A stretch of 36,836 bases of DNA from Paenibacillus puerhi (lineage in GTDB: Bacteria > Bacillota > Bacilli > Paenibacillales > NBRC-103111). The notes under the pieces are model-generated. The model was not told the DNA's origin. It saw only the letters and a list, made by a program, of their open reading frames with translations, and did not search any database. Positions 1 through 6,640 of the stretch are shown here, piece by piece (the stretch's first letter is position 1; the number at the start of each line of letters is the position of its first letter). The DNA lies in assembly GCF_009846885.1 (NCBI RefSeq), contig NZ_WUWM01000049.1:1-36836 (forward strand), given 5' to 3'. A program made the position numbers and the translations under genes.

Positions 1-25
1 TTTGCAATTGGACACACTCCCATTA

Positions 26-53
26 GAGTTTTTCGAGTAGAGTCGAAAAACTC
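26..53. repeat. Perfect 11-bp inverted repeat (hairpin)
   Basis: The arms GAGTTTTTCGA (26-36) and TCGAAAAACTC (43-53) are exact reverse complements around a 6-nt loop. There is no T-run typical of a terminator. It lies about 380 bp upstream of a decayed replication-initiator-like gene, so it could be a remnant of a replication origin structure or of a terminator; the sequence does not decide which. Confidence 0.5.
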
Positions 54-436
54 CAACGACTACTCTAACGGAATTGTCTCAAAATCTAGACTGAGTTGGA
101 ATACACCTTCTTGTTAGACGCTTACGTTTTTTGTTATCTTCGCTTTCTCACGTTTTTTTCAAAAATGAGTCGCAACTGTAAAATACCCTATTGCGATATA
201 GAGGGGGAAAAGGAAGGCGCATCTTCTAGGAAGGATAGCACGACTATTCATAGTAGGGTGGCAATCTTGAAGAGTGTTGTTCTGACCGCAACTGAACTGA
301 CCTTTACAGCGATTATTACTGTGCAAGAACACTCTGGTAACGTGCCAGATATACAGGTAAGGCATCGTGAAGGCTAGCCACCTTGCCCTTTAATTATAGA
401 CGGAAATTTGTTGAAAAATTTCCGGTGGGGGCTGAC
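54..436. other. Intergenic stretch with no supported gene
   Basis: The stretch is comparatively AT-rich. A plus-strand reading frame from a TTG at 96 to 377 codes for 93 residues, but it has no good ribosome binding site, no recognised motif and an irregular composition. I see no RNA gene or terminator. It is probably the decayed upstream part of the element that carried the initiator-like gene at 437. Confidence 0.3.
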
Positions 437-1300
437 ATGGAAGGTGTGAAGTTATCAATTGACCGTGTTGTAGTGGACTTTCCGAATGTGTATTGGACGT
501 TCTTCAATCCACTTCGCCAGTGGCTTTGTAACTACTACAACGCCGCATTTTACGTTATGGACAAGGGATTTAAGTACCGAGTACGAGTGAGAGAGGGTAA
601 GCACTGAGCATATCTCTCGTATCAACTCGTTTATGCCCGATTAGCAAGGAAGCTTACGCTTCGGCTAGAATGCCCACCCGATTCTCGTATTCACTTCCAG
701 TCTTGGATTTCGGAGATTAAGAATAACGCAACGGACATTTTGCATGTTCGTTCAGAAGTGGCGTGCACATTCCTTTACCCTTATCTGAACTGTTCGTCGT
801 GTCATTGACAGGGCGGAACATGAAGAAGCGGAAAGGGACGTTCTACTCCAACAAGCGACATCAGCGACAAGTAGCCGGATATTGCAGAGTGTATGACAAG
901 AGGTTGAAATTGTTACAAAGGTGTGGGGTGAGAATCGAAGGCGAATTAACGAGATTTGAAATCGTGATAAACCGGATGGAAAATCCCAATGAGCGTGTTA
1001 GTTAAGTATCCGCCGCGACTCAACAGTCTGTACCTTTGTGCTCATGCAATCTCTGTTGAGTTACTGAAACCGAAACTGCAACAAAGGGTTTACGGATTGA
1101 TGCGCGGCGAATTGGAACAGAAAGAAGTTACGGCTTACTACCGTAGGGAAATAGTGGAGCAAATGCAGCAACGTCCAACATTGGACTTCGACCGACTTGC
1201 GGAGGAACAGTGGGAGGATGCGAATCCCTTTCCCGGCTTCACTGTTCCAGCATCAATCTATCAACGCACGGACCATCTACTAAAAAAACCTCTCTACTAA
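437..1300 (+). pseudogene. Decayed replication initiation factor-like gene
   Basis: The reading begins at the ATG at 437, preceded by the purine-rich GGTGGGGG. It starts MEGVKLSIDRVVVDFPNVYW and is interrupted three times: an in-frame TGA at 605-607, a shift from frame 2 to frame 1 near 770-790, and a shift back near 985-1000. Joined across these, the pieces give roughly 285 residues, including the segments GYCRVYDKRLKLL and IEGELTRFEIVI. From memory these resemble the replication initiation factor (Rep_trans-type, rolling-circle) proteins seen in many Paenibacillus genomes; that assignment was not checked. The last piece (989-1300) reads through YYRREIVEQM and FDRLAEEQWE. No integrase or other mobility gene is visible, so the element cannot be delimited; it may extend left of the window. 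The gene is almost certainly non-functional unless sequencing errors explain all three breaks. Confidence 0.6.
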
Positions 1301-1399
1301 AACCCCAATTCCACTCTACTTAGCCCGCATTATCCATAAAAATAATGTCGAAATTCATCGAAATTTGAACGCGATAGGCATAAAATACCAAAAAAGAGC

Positions 1400-1427
1400 T
1401 TGTATTCTCCCGAAAATATGATACTAT
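1400..1427 (+). promoter_or_regulatory. Predicted extended -10 promoter for the riboswitch leader
   Basis: A TTGTAT -35 (1400-1405) is followed after 16 bp by a TACTAT -10 (1422-1427) with a TG dinucleotide at 1419-1420, giving an extended -10. The start would fall near 1434, just before the first riboswitch aptamer, so both aptamers would be in the leader. Confidence 0.5.
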
Positions 1428-1440
1428 CAAATTAAGCGAT

Positions 1441-1531
1441 ACACGATAAACGGCAAACCTGTCGAAAGATAGGGACGCAAAGCTATAGGGTCTACCCTCC
1501 GCCAGGAGCAAGACAGCCAGCTACCGAACGG
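1441..1531 (+). promoter_or_regulatory. Cyclic-di-GMP class I riboswitch, first copy
   Basis: The GEMM-I signature is present: GGCAAACC, a stem capped by a GAAA tetraloop, GGGACGCAAAGC, then CCAGCTACCGAA at the 3' end. The G at the first position of GGCAAACC corresponds to the specificity nucleotide G20 of the Vibrio Vc2 aptamer, which favours c-di-GMP over cyclic AMP-GMP; this mapping is from memory. It is followed by a short T-rich stretch, but I see no convincing separate terminator before the second copy. Confidence 0.92.
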
Positions 1532-1560
1532 ATTGTTTTTTGCATTTCAATAAAGCTTAG

Positions 1561-1650
1561 CACCGATAAAGGCAAACCTGTCCGAAAGGCAGGGACGCAA
1601 AGCTAAAGGGCCTACTCTTCGTCAGAAGCATGGCAGCCAGCTACCGAAGG
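1561..1650 (+). promoter_or_regulatory. Cyclic-di-GMP class I riboswitch, second copy
   Basis: A second complete GEMM-I aptamer lies about 30 nt downstream of the first: GGCAAACC, GAAA-capped stem, GGGACGCAAAGC, and CAGCCAGCTACCGAAGGG. It also has G at the G20-equivalent position. Its 3' end merges into the ribosome binding site GAAGGGAG (1646-1653) of the gene at 1662, so ligand binding could directly control translation initiation. The two copies share most conserved positions but differ in stems and in the P3-type hairpin. Confidence 0.93.
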
Positions 1651-1661
1651 GAGTTTTAGGT

Positions 1662-2462
1662 ATGCGTAAATGGATAGCTATGATCGTCGCCGTATGTTTG
1701 TTGACCTTGTATTTACCGGCTGCTGCGTGGGCGGCTGCCAAGGAGGATTCCGATTCGTGGCTGAATACCGGGAAGCTGGAGCAGGGCGTCATCGGAATCA
1801 TCTACAAAAGCCCGTCAGCAGCGAAAACCAAGCTGATGGTCAGCAAGGATAACGTAAGCTACACGTATGATCTGAGTGCCGTGGGGCAAGAAGAGTTTTT
1901 TTCGCTGCAGCTTCATAACGGAATATATAAAATTACGGTTCTTCAGCAAGTAACGGGGAACAAATACAGAACGGTTCATAGCGATACCCTCGATCTTCAA
2001 ATGAAGAATGAGGCGGCCGTATATCTGAACTCCGTTCAAAATATTAAATGGAACGAAGCGGATGCCGTGATCGAAAAAGCCCGCGAGCTGACCCGAGACA
2101 AGAAAACGGAACGCGAGAAGGCGCAGGCGATATACGATTATTTGATCAAAACGATCGTTTATGATTTCGATCTGGCGGCCAATGTGTCGACAGGATATAT
2201 TCCGAATTTGAACCAGGTGCTTGCCGCTCAAAAAGGCATCTGCTACGATTACGCCTCCTTGTTCGCAGCTATGAACAGAAGCGTAGGGATTCCGACCAAG
2301 CTGGTCATGGGGTCATCCGATCATGTCAAGGAATACCATGCATGGAACGAAATTTATCTGGACGGCGCATGGGTGACGGTCGACACGACGGTGGACGCCG
2401 GTACAGGGAGCGGAACGTTTGCCAAAAATGCAAGCGAGTATAAGGTGACGAAGGTTTATTAA
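1662..2462 (+). CDS. Secreted transglutaminase-like (papain-fold) protein
   Basis: The product is 266 residues. Residues 1-25 form a signal peptide (RKW, a hydrophobic core, then AWAAA), so the protein is exported. Residues about 150-245 are a transglutaminase-like domain with the expected cysteine-histidine-aspartate triad: C194 in KGICYDYAS, H226 in YHAWNEIY and D241 in VTVDTTVD. Residues 40-125 look like a beta-rich N-terminal domain without a recognised name. Bacterial members of this fold are cysteine proteases or cross-linking enzymes of the cell surface; the substrate cannot be told from sequence. The ATG at 1662 is placed 8 nt after GAAGGGAG. Two c-di-GMP riboswitches precede it and a strong terminator follows, so it is a single-gene unit under c-di-GMP control. 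Confidence 0.88.
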   Translation: MRKWIAMIVAVCLLTLYLPAAAWAAAKEDSDSWLNTGKLEQGVIGIIYKSPSAAKTKLMVSKDNVSYTYDLSAVGQEEFFSLQLHNGIYKITVLQQVTGNKYRTVHSDTLDLQMKNEAAVYLNSVQNIKWNEADAVIEKARELTRDKKTEREKAQAIYDYLIKTIVYDFDLAANVSTGYIPNLNQVLAAQKGICYDYASLFAAMNRSVGIPTKLVMGSSDHVKEYHAWNEIYLDGAWVTVDTTVDAGTGSGTFAKNASEYKVTKVY

Positions 2463-2501
2463 CAGCATATGCTGTTCGTTATAATGAACAGACAGAACTA
2501 A

Positions 2502-2527
2502 CCCAAAGCACTCTGCTTTGGGTTTTT
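2502..2527 (+). terminator. Rho-independent terminator
   Basis: CCCAAAGCA (2502-2510) pairs perfectly with TGCTTTGGG (2514-2522) around a CTC loop and is followed by five T. It ends the transglutaminase-like transcript. A separate 16-nt palindrome, AACAGCATATGCTGTT, lies just upstream at 2461-2476. Confidence 0.9.
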
Positions 2528-2614
2528 CGCTTTATCGAGGTAGCCCAATGGAGGAATAGCGGGAGGCCAAGGCGAATTATTCTAGCAAACTAGCGAATAG
2601 GCAGGAGGTCATAA

Positions 2615-3085
2615 ATGATGAGAGGAACCCGCTCAGGGAGCGGCGTTACGAATGAGCATGCGCTGCGGGTGATGAACAGCTACCGACATTGGACCGGCAG
2701 CCTCCTGGTAGAGGACGGAAGTCCGCAGACGGCCGCGGAACGCTTGTTTTTGGCTCCGCTGTATATATTGTCTCATGGCGTAGAGGCGGACCCGGTATTG
2801 AATTTCGGCAGCCGTCTGGCGCTCGAGCTGTGGGAGATGGATTGGGATTCCTTCACCCGCATGCCTTCCCGACTAACGGCCGAGCCCATGGAAAGGGAGG
2901 TTCGCGAGGCTTTCATGCAGGCGGTACGGGAGAAAGGGTTCGTCAGCGATTACAGCGGCGTTCGCATATCCGGCAGCGGCGCCCGATTTGTCATCGAACA
3001 AGCAACGGTGTGGAACGTGCTGGATGAAGCGGGGAAGCGCTGCGGCCAGGCGGCAGCATTTTCCAGTTACCGGAGGCTCGGTTAG
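2615..3085 (+). CDS. MEKHLA domain-containing protein
   Basis: The 156-residue product is almost entirely a MEKHLA domain, a PAS-related module named after the C-terminus of plant HD-ZIP III proteins and also found as free-standing bacterial proteins. Recognisable elements are a segment reading LYILSHGVEADPVLNFGSR, LELWEMDW, MPSRLTAEP, VSDYSGVRISGSGARF, and VWNVLDEAG near the end. No signal peptide or membrane segment is present, so it is cytoplasmic. The biochemical role of the bacterial family is not established; binding of a small ligand is possible by analogy with PAS folds. AGGAGG at 2603-2608 supports the ATG at 2615 (the ATG at 2618 is equally reachable). It stands alone and converges on the VanY-like gene. 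Confidence 0.8.
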   Translation: MMRGTRSGSGVTNEHALRVMNSYRHWTGSLLVEDGSPQTAAERLFLAPLYILSHGVEADPVLNFGSRLALELWEMDWDSFTRMPSRLTAEPMEREVREAFMQAVREKGFVSDYSGVRISGSGARFVIEQATVWNVLDEAGKRCGQAAAFSSYRRLG

Positions 3086-3088
3086 AAG

Positions 3089-3131
3089 AAGAGCTCTGAG
3101 CATCCCGCCATGCGGGTCGCACAGAGCTCTT
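3089..3131. terminator. Bidirectional terminator between convergent genes
   Basis: AAGAGCTCTG (3089-3098) pairs with CAGAGCTCTT (3122-3131), with an inner CCCGC/GCGGG stem. A T-rich tract follows on the plus strand. It separates the MEKHLA gene from the convergent carboxypeptidase gene. Confidence 0.75.
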
Positions 3132-3153
3132 TGTTTGATTTTGCAGGCTTGCT

Positions 3154-4029
3154 TTAGCTCTTCGGCTTGCTGACTGGGACGCCTTTGCTGATATATTCTT
3201 CAAGCGTCACGCCCTGCTTGGTGATGTCCTTGGCAAGCTCGACGCCAACATAACGCAGATGCCACGGCTCGTATTGATAGCCGGTGATCGATTCCTTGCC
3301 CTTGAGGTAACGGACGATGAATCCGTACTCGTGAGCATGCTCGGCCAGCCACTTGGCCTCTGGGGTAGCGCCGAAGCAATCCTGGGCCGGACATTTGCCG
3401 TTCGCGCCGGCCACATCGATAGCAAGTCCGGTTTCGTGCTCGCTTTGACCGGGCTTGGCGCTGAACTTGTTAGCTTCTTCTTCGCCGTGCTTTTTCACAT
3501 AATTATTGTAGAGCGCGGTTTGGGTAGCGTGGGATCTGTAGGCGGACACGCCTGCCAGCGGCAGACCGGCATCCTTGGCTCCCTGGAACAGCTTTTCCAG
3601 AGCCGAAGCAGCTTCCTTGCGCATCTTCCGCTTCTCCAGCTTCTCCTTGAAAACAAACGGAACATCCGGATCGACCAGATCCTGGGGCTTGTAGTTCTCA
3701 GGCAGCTTGTTCGTCTTATTTACGAGCACGGCGATCTCGGCGGGCTTGGCGATTACCTGGATAGCGCCTCCGCCTCCGCTGTTGGCTGGCGGGGTGACTG
3801 CCCCTCCTGCGGAGGGTGGCTGCTCGTTTGCCGGAGTCGAAGGCTTGGTGCCTGGATCGGCAGGCTTGCTTCCCTCACCCGTGCTGCCGTTCGCAGGCGT
3901 TTGGGCCGGCGGGGCGGGGGAAGGAGACGAGCCCGGTTCGGTCAGGGCAGCCCCGGTACAGCCGGCCGTGAGCACCAGCGTGCTTGCGAGCAAGGCCTTA
4001 GCCAATCGGCTTGTATATGAGTTCCGCAT
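3154..4029 (-). CDS. VanY-type D-Ala-D-Ala carboxypeptidase lipoprotein
   Basis: This 291-residue protein is a predicted lipoprotein: a short basic N-terminus, a hydrophobic core and the lipobox LTAGC with C24 as the lipidated residue. Residues about 30-90 are a Pro/Ser/Gly-rich linker that would span the wall. Residues about 110-270 are a peptidase M15B (VanY) domain with the zinc and catalytic residues visible: SEHETGLAIDV (H198, D205) and EPWHLRYVG (E254, H257). The enzyme would remove the terminal D-Ala from peptidoglycan stem peptides at the outer face of the membrane. It is not part of a vancomycin resistance cluster here (no vanHAX or vanRS nearby), so a housekeeping or stress role is likely. 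AAAGGA lies 9 nt before the ATG. An ECF-type promoter precedes it. Confidence 0.92.
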   Translation of the reverse strand: MRNSYTSRLAKALLASTLVLTAGCTGAALTEPGSSPSPAPPAQTPANGSTGEGSKPADPGTKPSTPANEQPPSAGGAVTPPANSGGGGAIQVIAKPAEIAVLVNKTNKLPENYKPQDLVDPDVPFVFKEKLEKRKMRKEAASALEKLFQGAKDAGLPLAGVSAYRSHATQTALYNNYVKKHGEEEANKFSAKPGQSEHETGLAIDVAGANGKCPAQDCFGATPEAKWLAEHAHEYGFIVRYLKGKESITGYQYEPWHLRYVGVELAKDITKQGVTLEEYISKGVPVSKPKS

Positions 4030-4078
4030 GAGTGGTGTTCCTTTCTGTCAGTCGTCGATAAGTGTTGCAGCAATCTTA

Positions 4079-4107
4079 TAGACGGTACTCGGCTCCTTAA
4101 AGTTTCA
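4079..4107 (-). promoter_or_regulatory. ECF sigma factor-type promoter
   Basis: Read on the minus strand, TGAAAC (4107-4102) is followed by a 17-bp spacer and CGTCTA (4084-4079). This matches the TGAAAC / CGTC pattern of Bacillus extracytoplasmic-function sigma factors (SigM/W/X/V type). The start would lie about 43 nt upstream of the carboxypeptidase ATG. Confidence 0.7.
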
Positions 4108-4129
4108 AGCCCATCTATCTGAGGGTGAG

Positions 4130-4864
4130 TTACTCCAGCTTAAACCCGCGCGCCTCCAGAAAAGACTTCATATGAGCCCGTACGGGCTTTTTATATTTGT
4201 CAGCGATTCCCCGCGACCAGGTGGTCAATGTCTTCCCCTGCGTTCTTTCCTTATAGTACTCGTGCATGGTGCGGTCGTAGCGGTCAATCCCGGCCTGCAT
4301 CGCTTCCTCCTCATAGGCATCCCAATGCAGAAGCCCGTCTTGAGGAAGACGAGGGCGATGCGAAGGCTGTTGATCCGGTGTACCGATGCACATCCCGAAG
4401 ACCGGATAGACGAGCTTTGGAAGCTTCAACAGGCTGCTGACTTTTTCCGCTTCGCTGCGGATCCCTCCGATGTAGCAGATGCCAAGTCCGAGCGATTCGG
4501 CGGCTACGGCAGCATTTTGCGCGGCAAGCGCGGCATCGACGGTAGCGACCAGTAAGCTCTCGGTGTTCGTATGAAAAGACTCCTCATGACGAGAGGCCGC
4601 TTCTTCAAGCCGGTGAAGGTCAGCGCAAAAGACGATGAACAGTCCGCAGTCGGCGACATAGGCCTGATTCCCTGCCAGCTCAGCCAGCCTGCTTCGGGTC
4701 GCAGCATCGCGGATAGCAATCAGGCTGTAAGCCTGGACGTTGCTGGATGTGGAAGCCATTTGCGCGGAGCTCACAATGGCCTCGATCTGCTGCGAAGTGA
4801 GAGGGACCGGCTTGAACTTGCGGATAGAACGGTGGCGTTGGAGCAATTCGATAACAGCGTTCAT
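4130..4864 (-). CDS. NfsA/FRP-family NADPH-dependent nitroreductase
   Basis: The 244-residue product is a cytoplasmic FMN-dependent oxidoreductase of the NfsA/FRP (Bacillus NfrA-like) branch of the nitroreductase family. The N-terminal RHRSIRKF is the usual FMN-phosphate binding start. SAQMASTSSNVQAYSLIAI follows, then GLGICYIGGIR, and finally the C-terminal YYKERTQGKTLTTWSRGIA typical of the NfsA group rather than NfsB. It reduces flavins, nitroaromatics or quinones with NAD(P)H; the natural substrate is unknown. Length and motifs are normal for the family. GGAGG lies upstream of the ATG, and a good SigA-type promoter sits 45-75 bp upstream. The gene is monocistronic, or weakly coupled to the downstream carboxypeptidase, which has its own promoter. 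Confidence 0.92.
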   Translation of the reverse strand: MNAVIELLQRHRSIRKFKPVPLTSQQIEAIVSSAQMASTSSNVQAYSLIAIRDAATRSRLAELAGNQAYVADCGLFIVFCADLHRLEEAASRHEESFHTNTESLLVATVDAALAAQNAAVAAESLGLGICYIGGIRSEAEKVSSLLKLPKLVYPVFGMCIGTPDQQPSHRPRLPQDGLLHWDAYEEEAMQAGIDRYDRTMHEYYKERTQGKTLTTWSRGIADKYKKPVRAHMKSFLEARGFKLE

Positions 4865-4909
4865 ATGCTTACTTAACCTCCATTTAACGTCCGTGTACTT
4901 CCTGTACTC

Positions 4910-4939
4910 ATTCTACTGGAGTGCCTTTTGCCTAGTCAA
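4910..4939 (-). promoter_or_regulatory. SigA-type promoter of the nitroreductase gene
   Basis: On the minus strand, TTGACT (4939-4934) is followed by 18 bp and TAGAAT (4915-4910). Just downstream is the repeated GTAC in GAGTACAGGAAGTACAC, which could be an operator but is not a recognised one. Confidence 0.65.
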
Positions 4940-4946
4940 ACCAGTT

Positions 4947-5000
4947 CGGGATCTGGGCTGCTTCTGGCCGACTGGTTGGAGCCTGGCCGCCGGTTAGAAG
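4947..5000 (+). pseudogene. Relic fragment of a luciferase-like monooxygenase gene
   Basis: About 54 bases here align with 5972-6026 inside the intact luciferase-like monooxygenase gene downstream. By eye there are 8 substitutions and one single-base gap (about 84% identity), in the same orientation; both share TGGAGCCTGGCC and CTGGCCGAC. The gap breaks the frame: the plus-strand frame starts RDLGCF (compare RDLGGF) and then diverges. The segment is non-coding now and abuts the nitroreductase promoter. Confidence 0.65.
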
Positions 5001-5491
5001 CCAGATGATTAGTGTGTCCTGTTTGGAGTCCAGGCATATCTAAAGGTTCCACAGATCCGCCTCAAGTACAAATTAATTCTTTGGGCCCGGCTCCACACTC
5101 AATGCCTAACACGAGTTCCTCTCTGCGAGGGTCCCTTAGGTTGATAGCGTCAGTCAAGTCCGAAACGGAAGGGAGGGGGACAACAGCCTGCGTACATACA
5201 GGAATTTCACAACTTATTCTCCTAATAGAGCTAAATACCTATCCTTTCTCTCCTCAATTGGAAAAAAAGGATGAATCGGTGGGAAACACCAGTAGATATG
5301 CAGGGATGTATAGGATGTCCCTCAGTTTCTGCTCAAAAAGATGTACCGTTGCATGAAAATGGGTTCACCGGCATCCATCCAAGCATCCATCTGGGGACGA
5401 AGGCGGCATACGAGTAGGATAGGATTAGGTGCGGACGAGCTCACCCGGTATAATGATCCTATACAAACCGGTGTGTGAGGAGAGGGTTAGT
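5001..5491. other. Intergenic region, no supported gene
   Basis: Nearly 500 bases with no convincing gene. A plus-strand frame (5012-5356) and a 58-codon minus-strand frame ending at 5062 are open, but neither has a start with a ribosome binding site or a recognised motif. A run of eight A with flanking purines lies near 5262-5271. I see no terminator and no clear promoter for the monooxygenase. With the relic at 4947-5000 beside it, this is probably decayed DNA left after a duplication. Confidence 0.4.
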
Positions 5492-6589
5492 ATGAGGCCA
5501 GAAACTGTGAAACCATATCAGGAGCGGATTCAGAAGCAGCAACAGAAGCAGCAACAGAAGCAGCAGCTGAAGCTGGGCATTCTGGACCAGTCCGCGCTTC
5601 TGCCAGGGGAGACGCCGACGGATGCCTTCCGCCGCACCATCGAGCTGGCCAAGCTGGCCGAGCGCTGGGGCTATTCGCGCTTCTGGGTGTCCGAGCATCA
5701 TGACACGCAGCGCCTTGCTGGGTCGTCGCCGGAGGTGCTGCTCGGCGCGTTGGGGGCGCATACTTCCCGTATCCGCATAGGCTCCGCGGGTGTGCTGCTG
5801 CCGCATTACAGCCCCTTCAAGGTCGCGGAAAACTTCCGCGTCTTGGAGGCGTTGTATCCCGGCCGCATCGACCTCGGGATCGGGCGCGCGCCGGGCGGGA
5901 TGCCGATCGCGTCACAGGCGCTGCGTTACGGCCGGGCCAAGCCGAGCGACGAGCAGTTCCCGGAGGTGCTCCGCGACCTCGGCGGCTTCCTGGCCGACCG
6001 GCTGGAGCCTGGCCACCGGTTCGAAGGCGTCCGGGCTGCCCCGCTGATCGACACGAAGCCGGAGATTTGGCTGCTCGGCTCCAGCTCCTACAGTGCGGAG
6101 CGCGCCGCAGAGCTGGGAGCGGCGTTTTCATTTGCTCATTTCATTAACGGGGACGGCGGTCATGAATCGCTGCGCGGATACTTCGAGAGCTACCAGCCTG
6201 GACCTCTCGGAAGCGAGCCTGACGCAAATGTGTGCGTCATTGTCATCTGTGCGGATACGGATGAAGAGGCGGAGCGGCTGGCCTTCCCGGTCGACCTGGG
6301 TCTGCTGCTGCTGGAGCAGGGACAGTTCGGACGGCCCTTTCCTACGTACGAGGAAGCGCTGGATTATCCGTATACCGAATGGGATCGAATGCGGATCCAG
6401 GTTAACCGCAGCCGGATGCTTGTCGGAGGGCCAGCCACGGTAAAGGAGAAGATGCTTGAATTTGCCGCAGCATACGGGGTACGAGAGCTGATCGTGGTTA
6501 CCTTCTTAGCAGACGCCGGGGCGCGGCTGAAATCGTACGAGCTGTTGGCGCAAGCCTTCGAGCTGACGGAGGAGCAGGAAGGAAGCTGA
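5492..6589 (+). CDS. LLM class flavin-dependent oxidoreductase
   Basis: This is a bacterial luciferase-like monooxygenase of the single-component YhbW/MsnO8-type group, about 365 residues. From the start at 5492, the first 25 residues include three copies of a 4-residue K/Q repeat; the family core then begins at LKLGILDQS. Typical segments follow: RFWVSEHHDTQRLAGSSPEV, GSAGVLLPHYSPFKVAENFR, GRIDLGIGRAPGG, IWLLGSSSYSAERAAELG, and a C-terminal GGPATVKEKMLEF with ELIVVTFLAD. It would use reduced FMN and oxygen on an unknown substrate in the cytoplasm. GAGGAG (5477-5482) supports the ATG at 5492 rather than an in-frame ATG 21 codons upstream. A relic of a similar gene lies 0.5 kb upstream. Confidence 0.9.
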   Translation: MRPETVKPYQERIQKQQQKQQQKQQLKLGILDQSALLPGETPTDAFRRTIELAKLAERWGYSRFWVSEHHDTQRLAGSSPEVLLGALGAHTSRIRIGSAGVLLPHYSPFKVAENFRVLEALYPGRIDLGIGRAPGGMPIASQALRYGRAKPSDEQFPEVLRDLGGFLADRLEPGHRFEGVRAAPLIDTKPEIWLLGSSSYSAERAAELGAAFSFAHFINGDGGHESLRGYFESYQPGPLGSEPDANVCVIVICADTDEEAERLAFPVDLGLLLLEQGQFGRPFPTYEEALDYPYTEWDRMRIQVNRSRMLVGGPATVKEKMLEFAAAYGVRELIVVTFLADAGARLKSYELLAQAFELTEEQEGS

Positions 6590-6640
6590 CGCCTATCCCT
6601 AGGTGCGTCACCAAGGCCTGGAGCATCCAGTCCGGCCGGG

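Noticed and set aside
96..377. 93-codon plus-strand frame from a TTG
   Set aside because: No ribosome binding site, no recognised motif and irregular composition; it lies in a decayed region.
3154..4029. Vancomycin resistance function for the VanY-like gene
   Set aside because: No vanHAX, vanRS or related genes are in the neighbourhood; the lipoprotein fits ordinary wall metabolism.
5062..5238. 58-codon minus-strand open frame containing PSVSDLTDAINLRDP
   Set aside because: The peptide looks protein-like in part, but there is no start codon with a ribosome binding site and no family recognised; may be a relic.
5012..5356. 114-codon plus-strand frame in the gap before the monooxygenase
   Set aside because: Start lacks a ribosome binding site and the product looks random.
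6590..6611. Hairpin TGACGC/GCGTCA after the monooxygenase gene as a terminator
   Set aside because: Short, bulged stem and no T-run on either strand.
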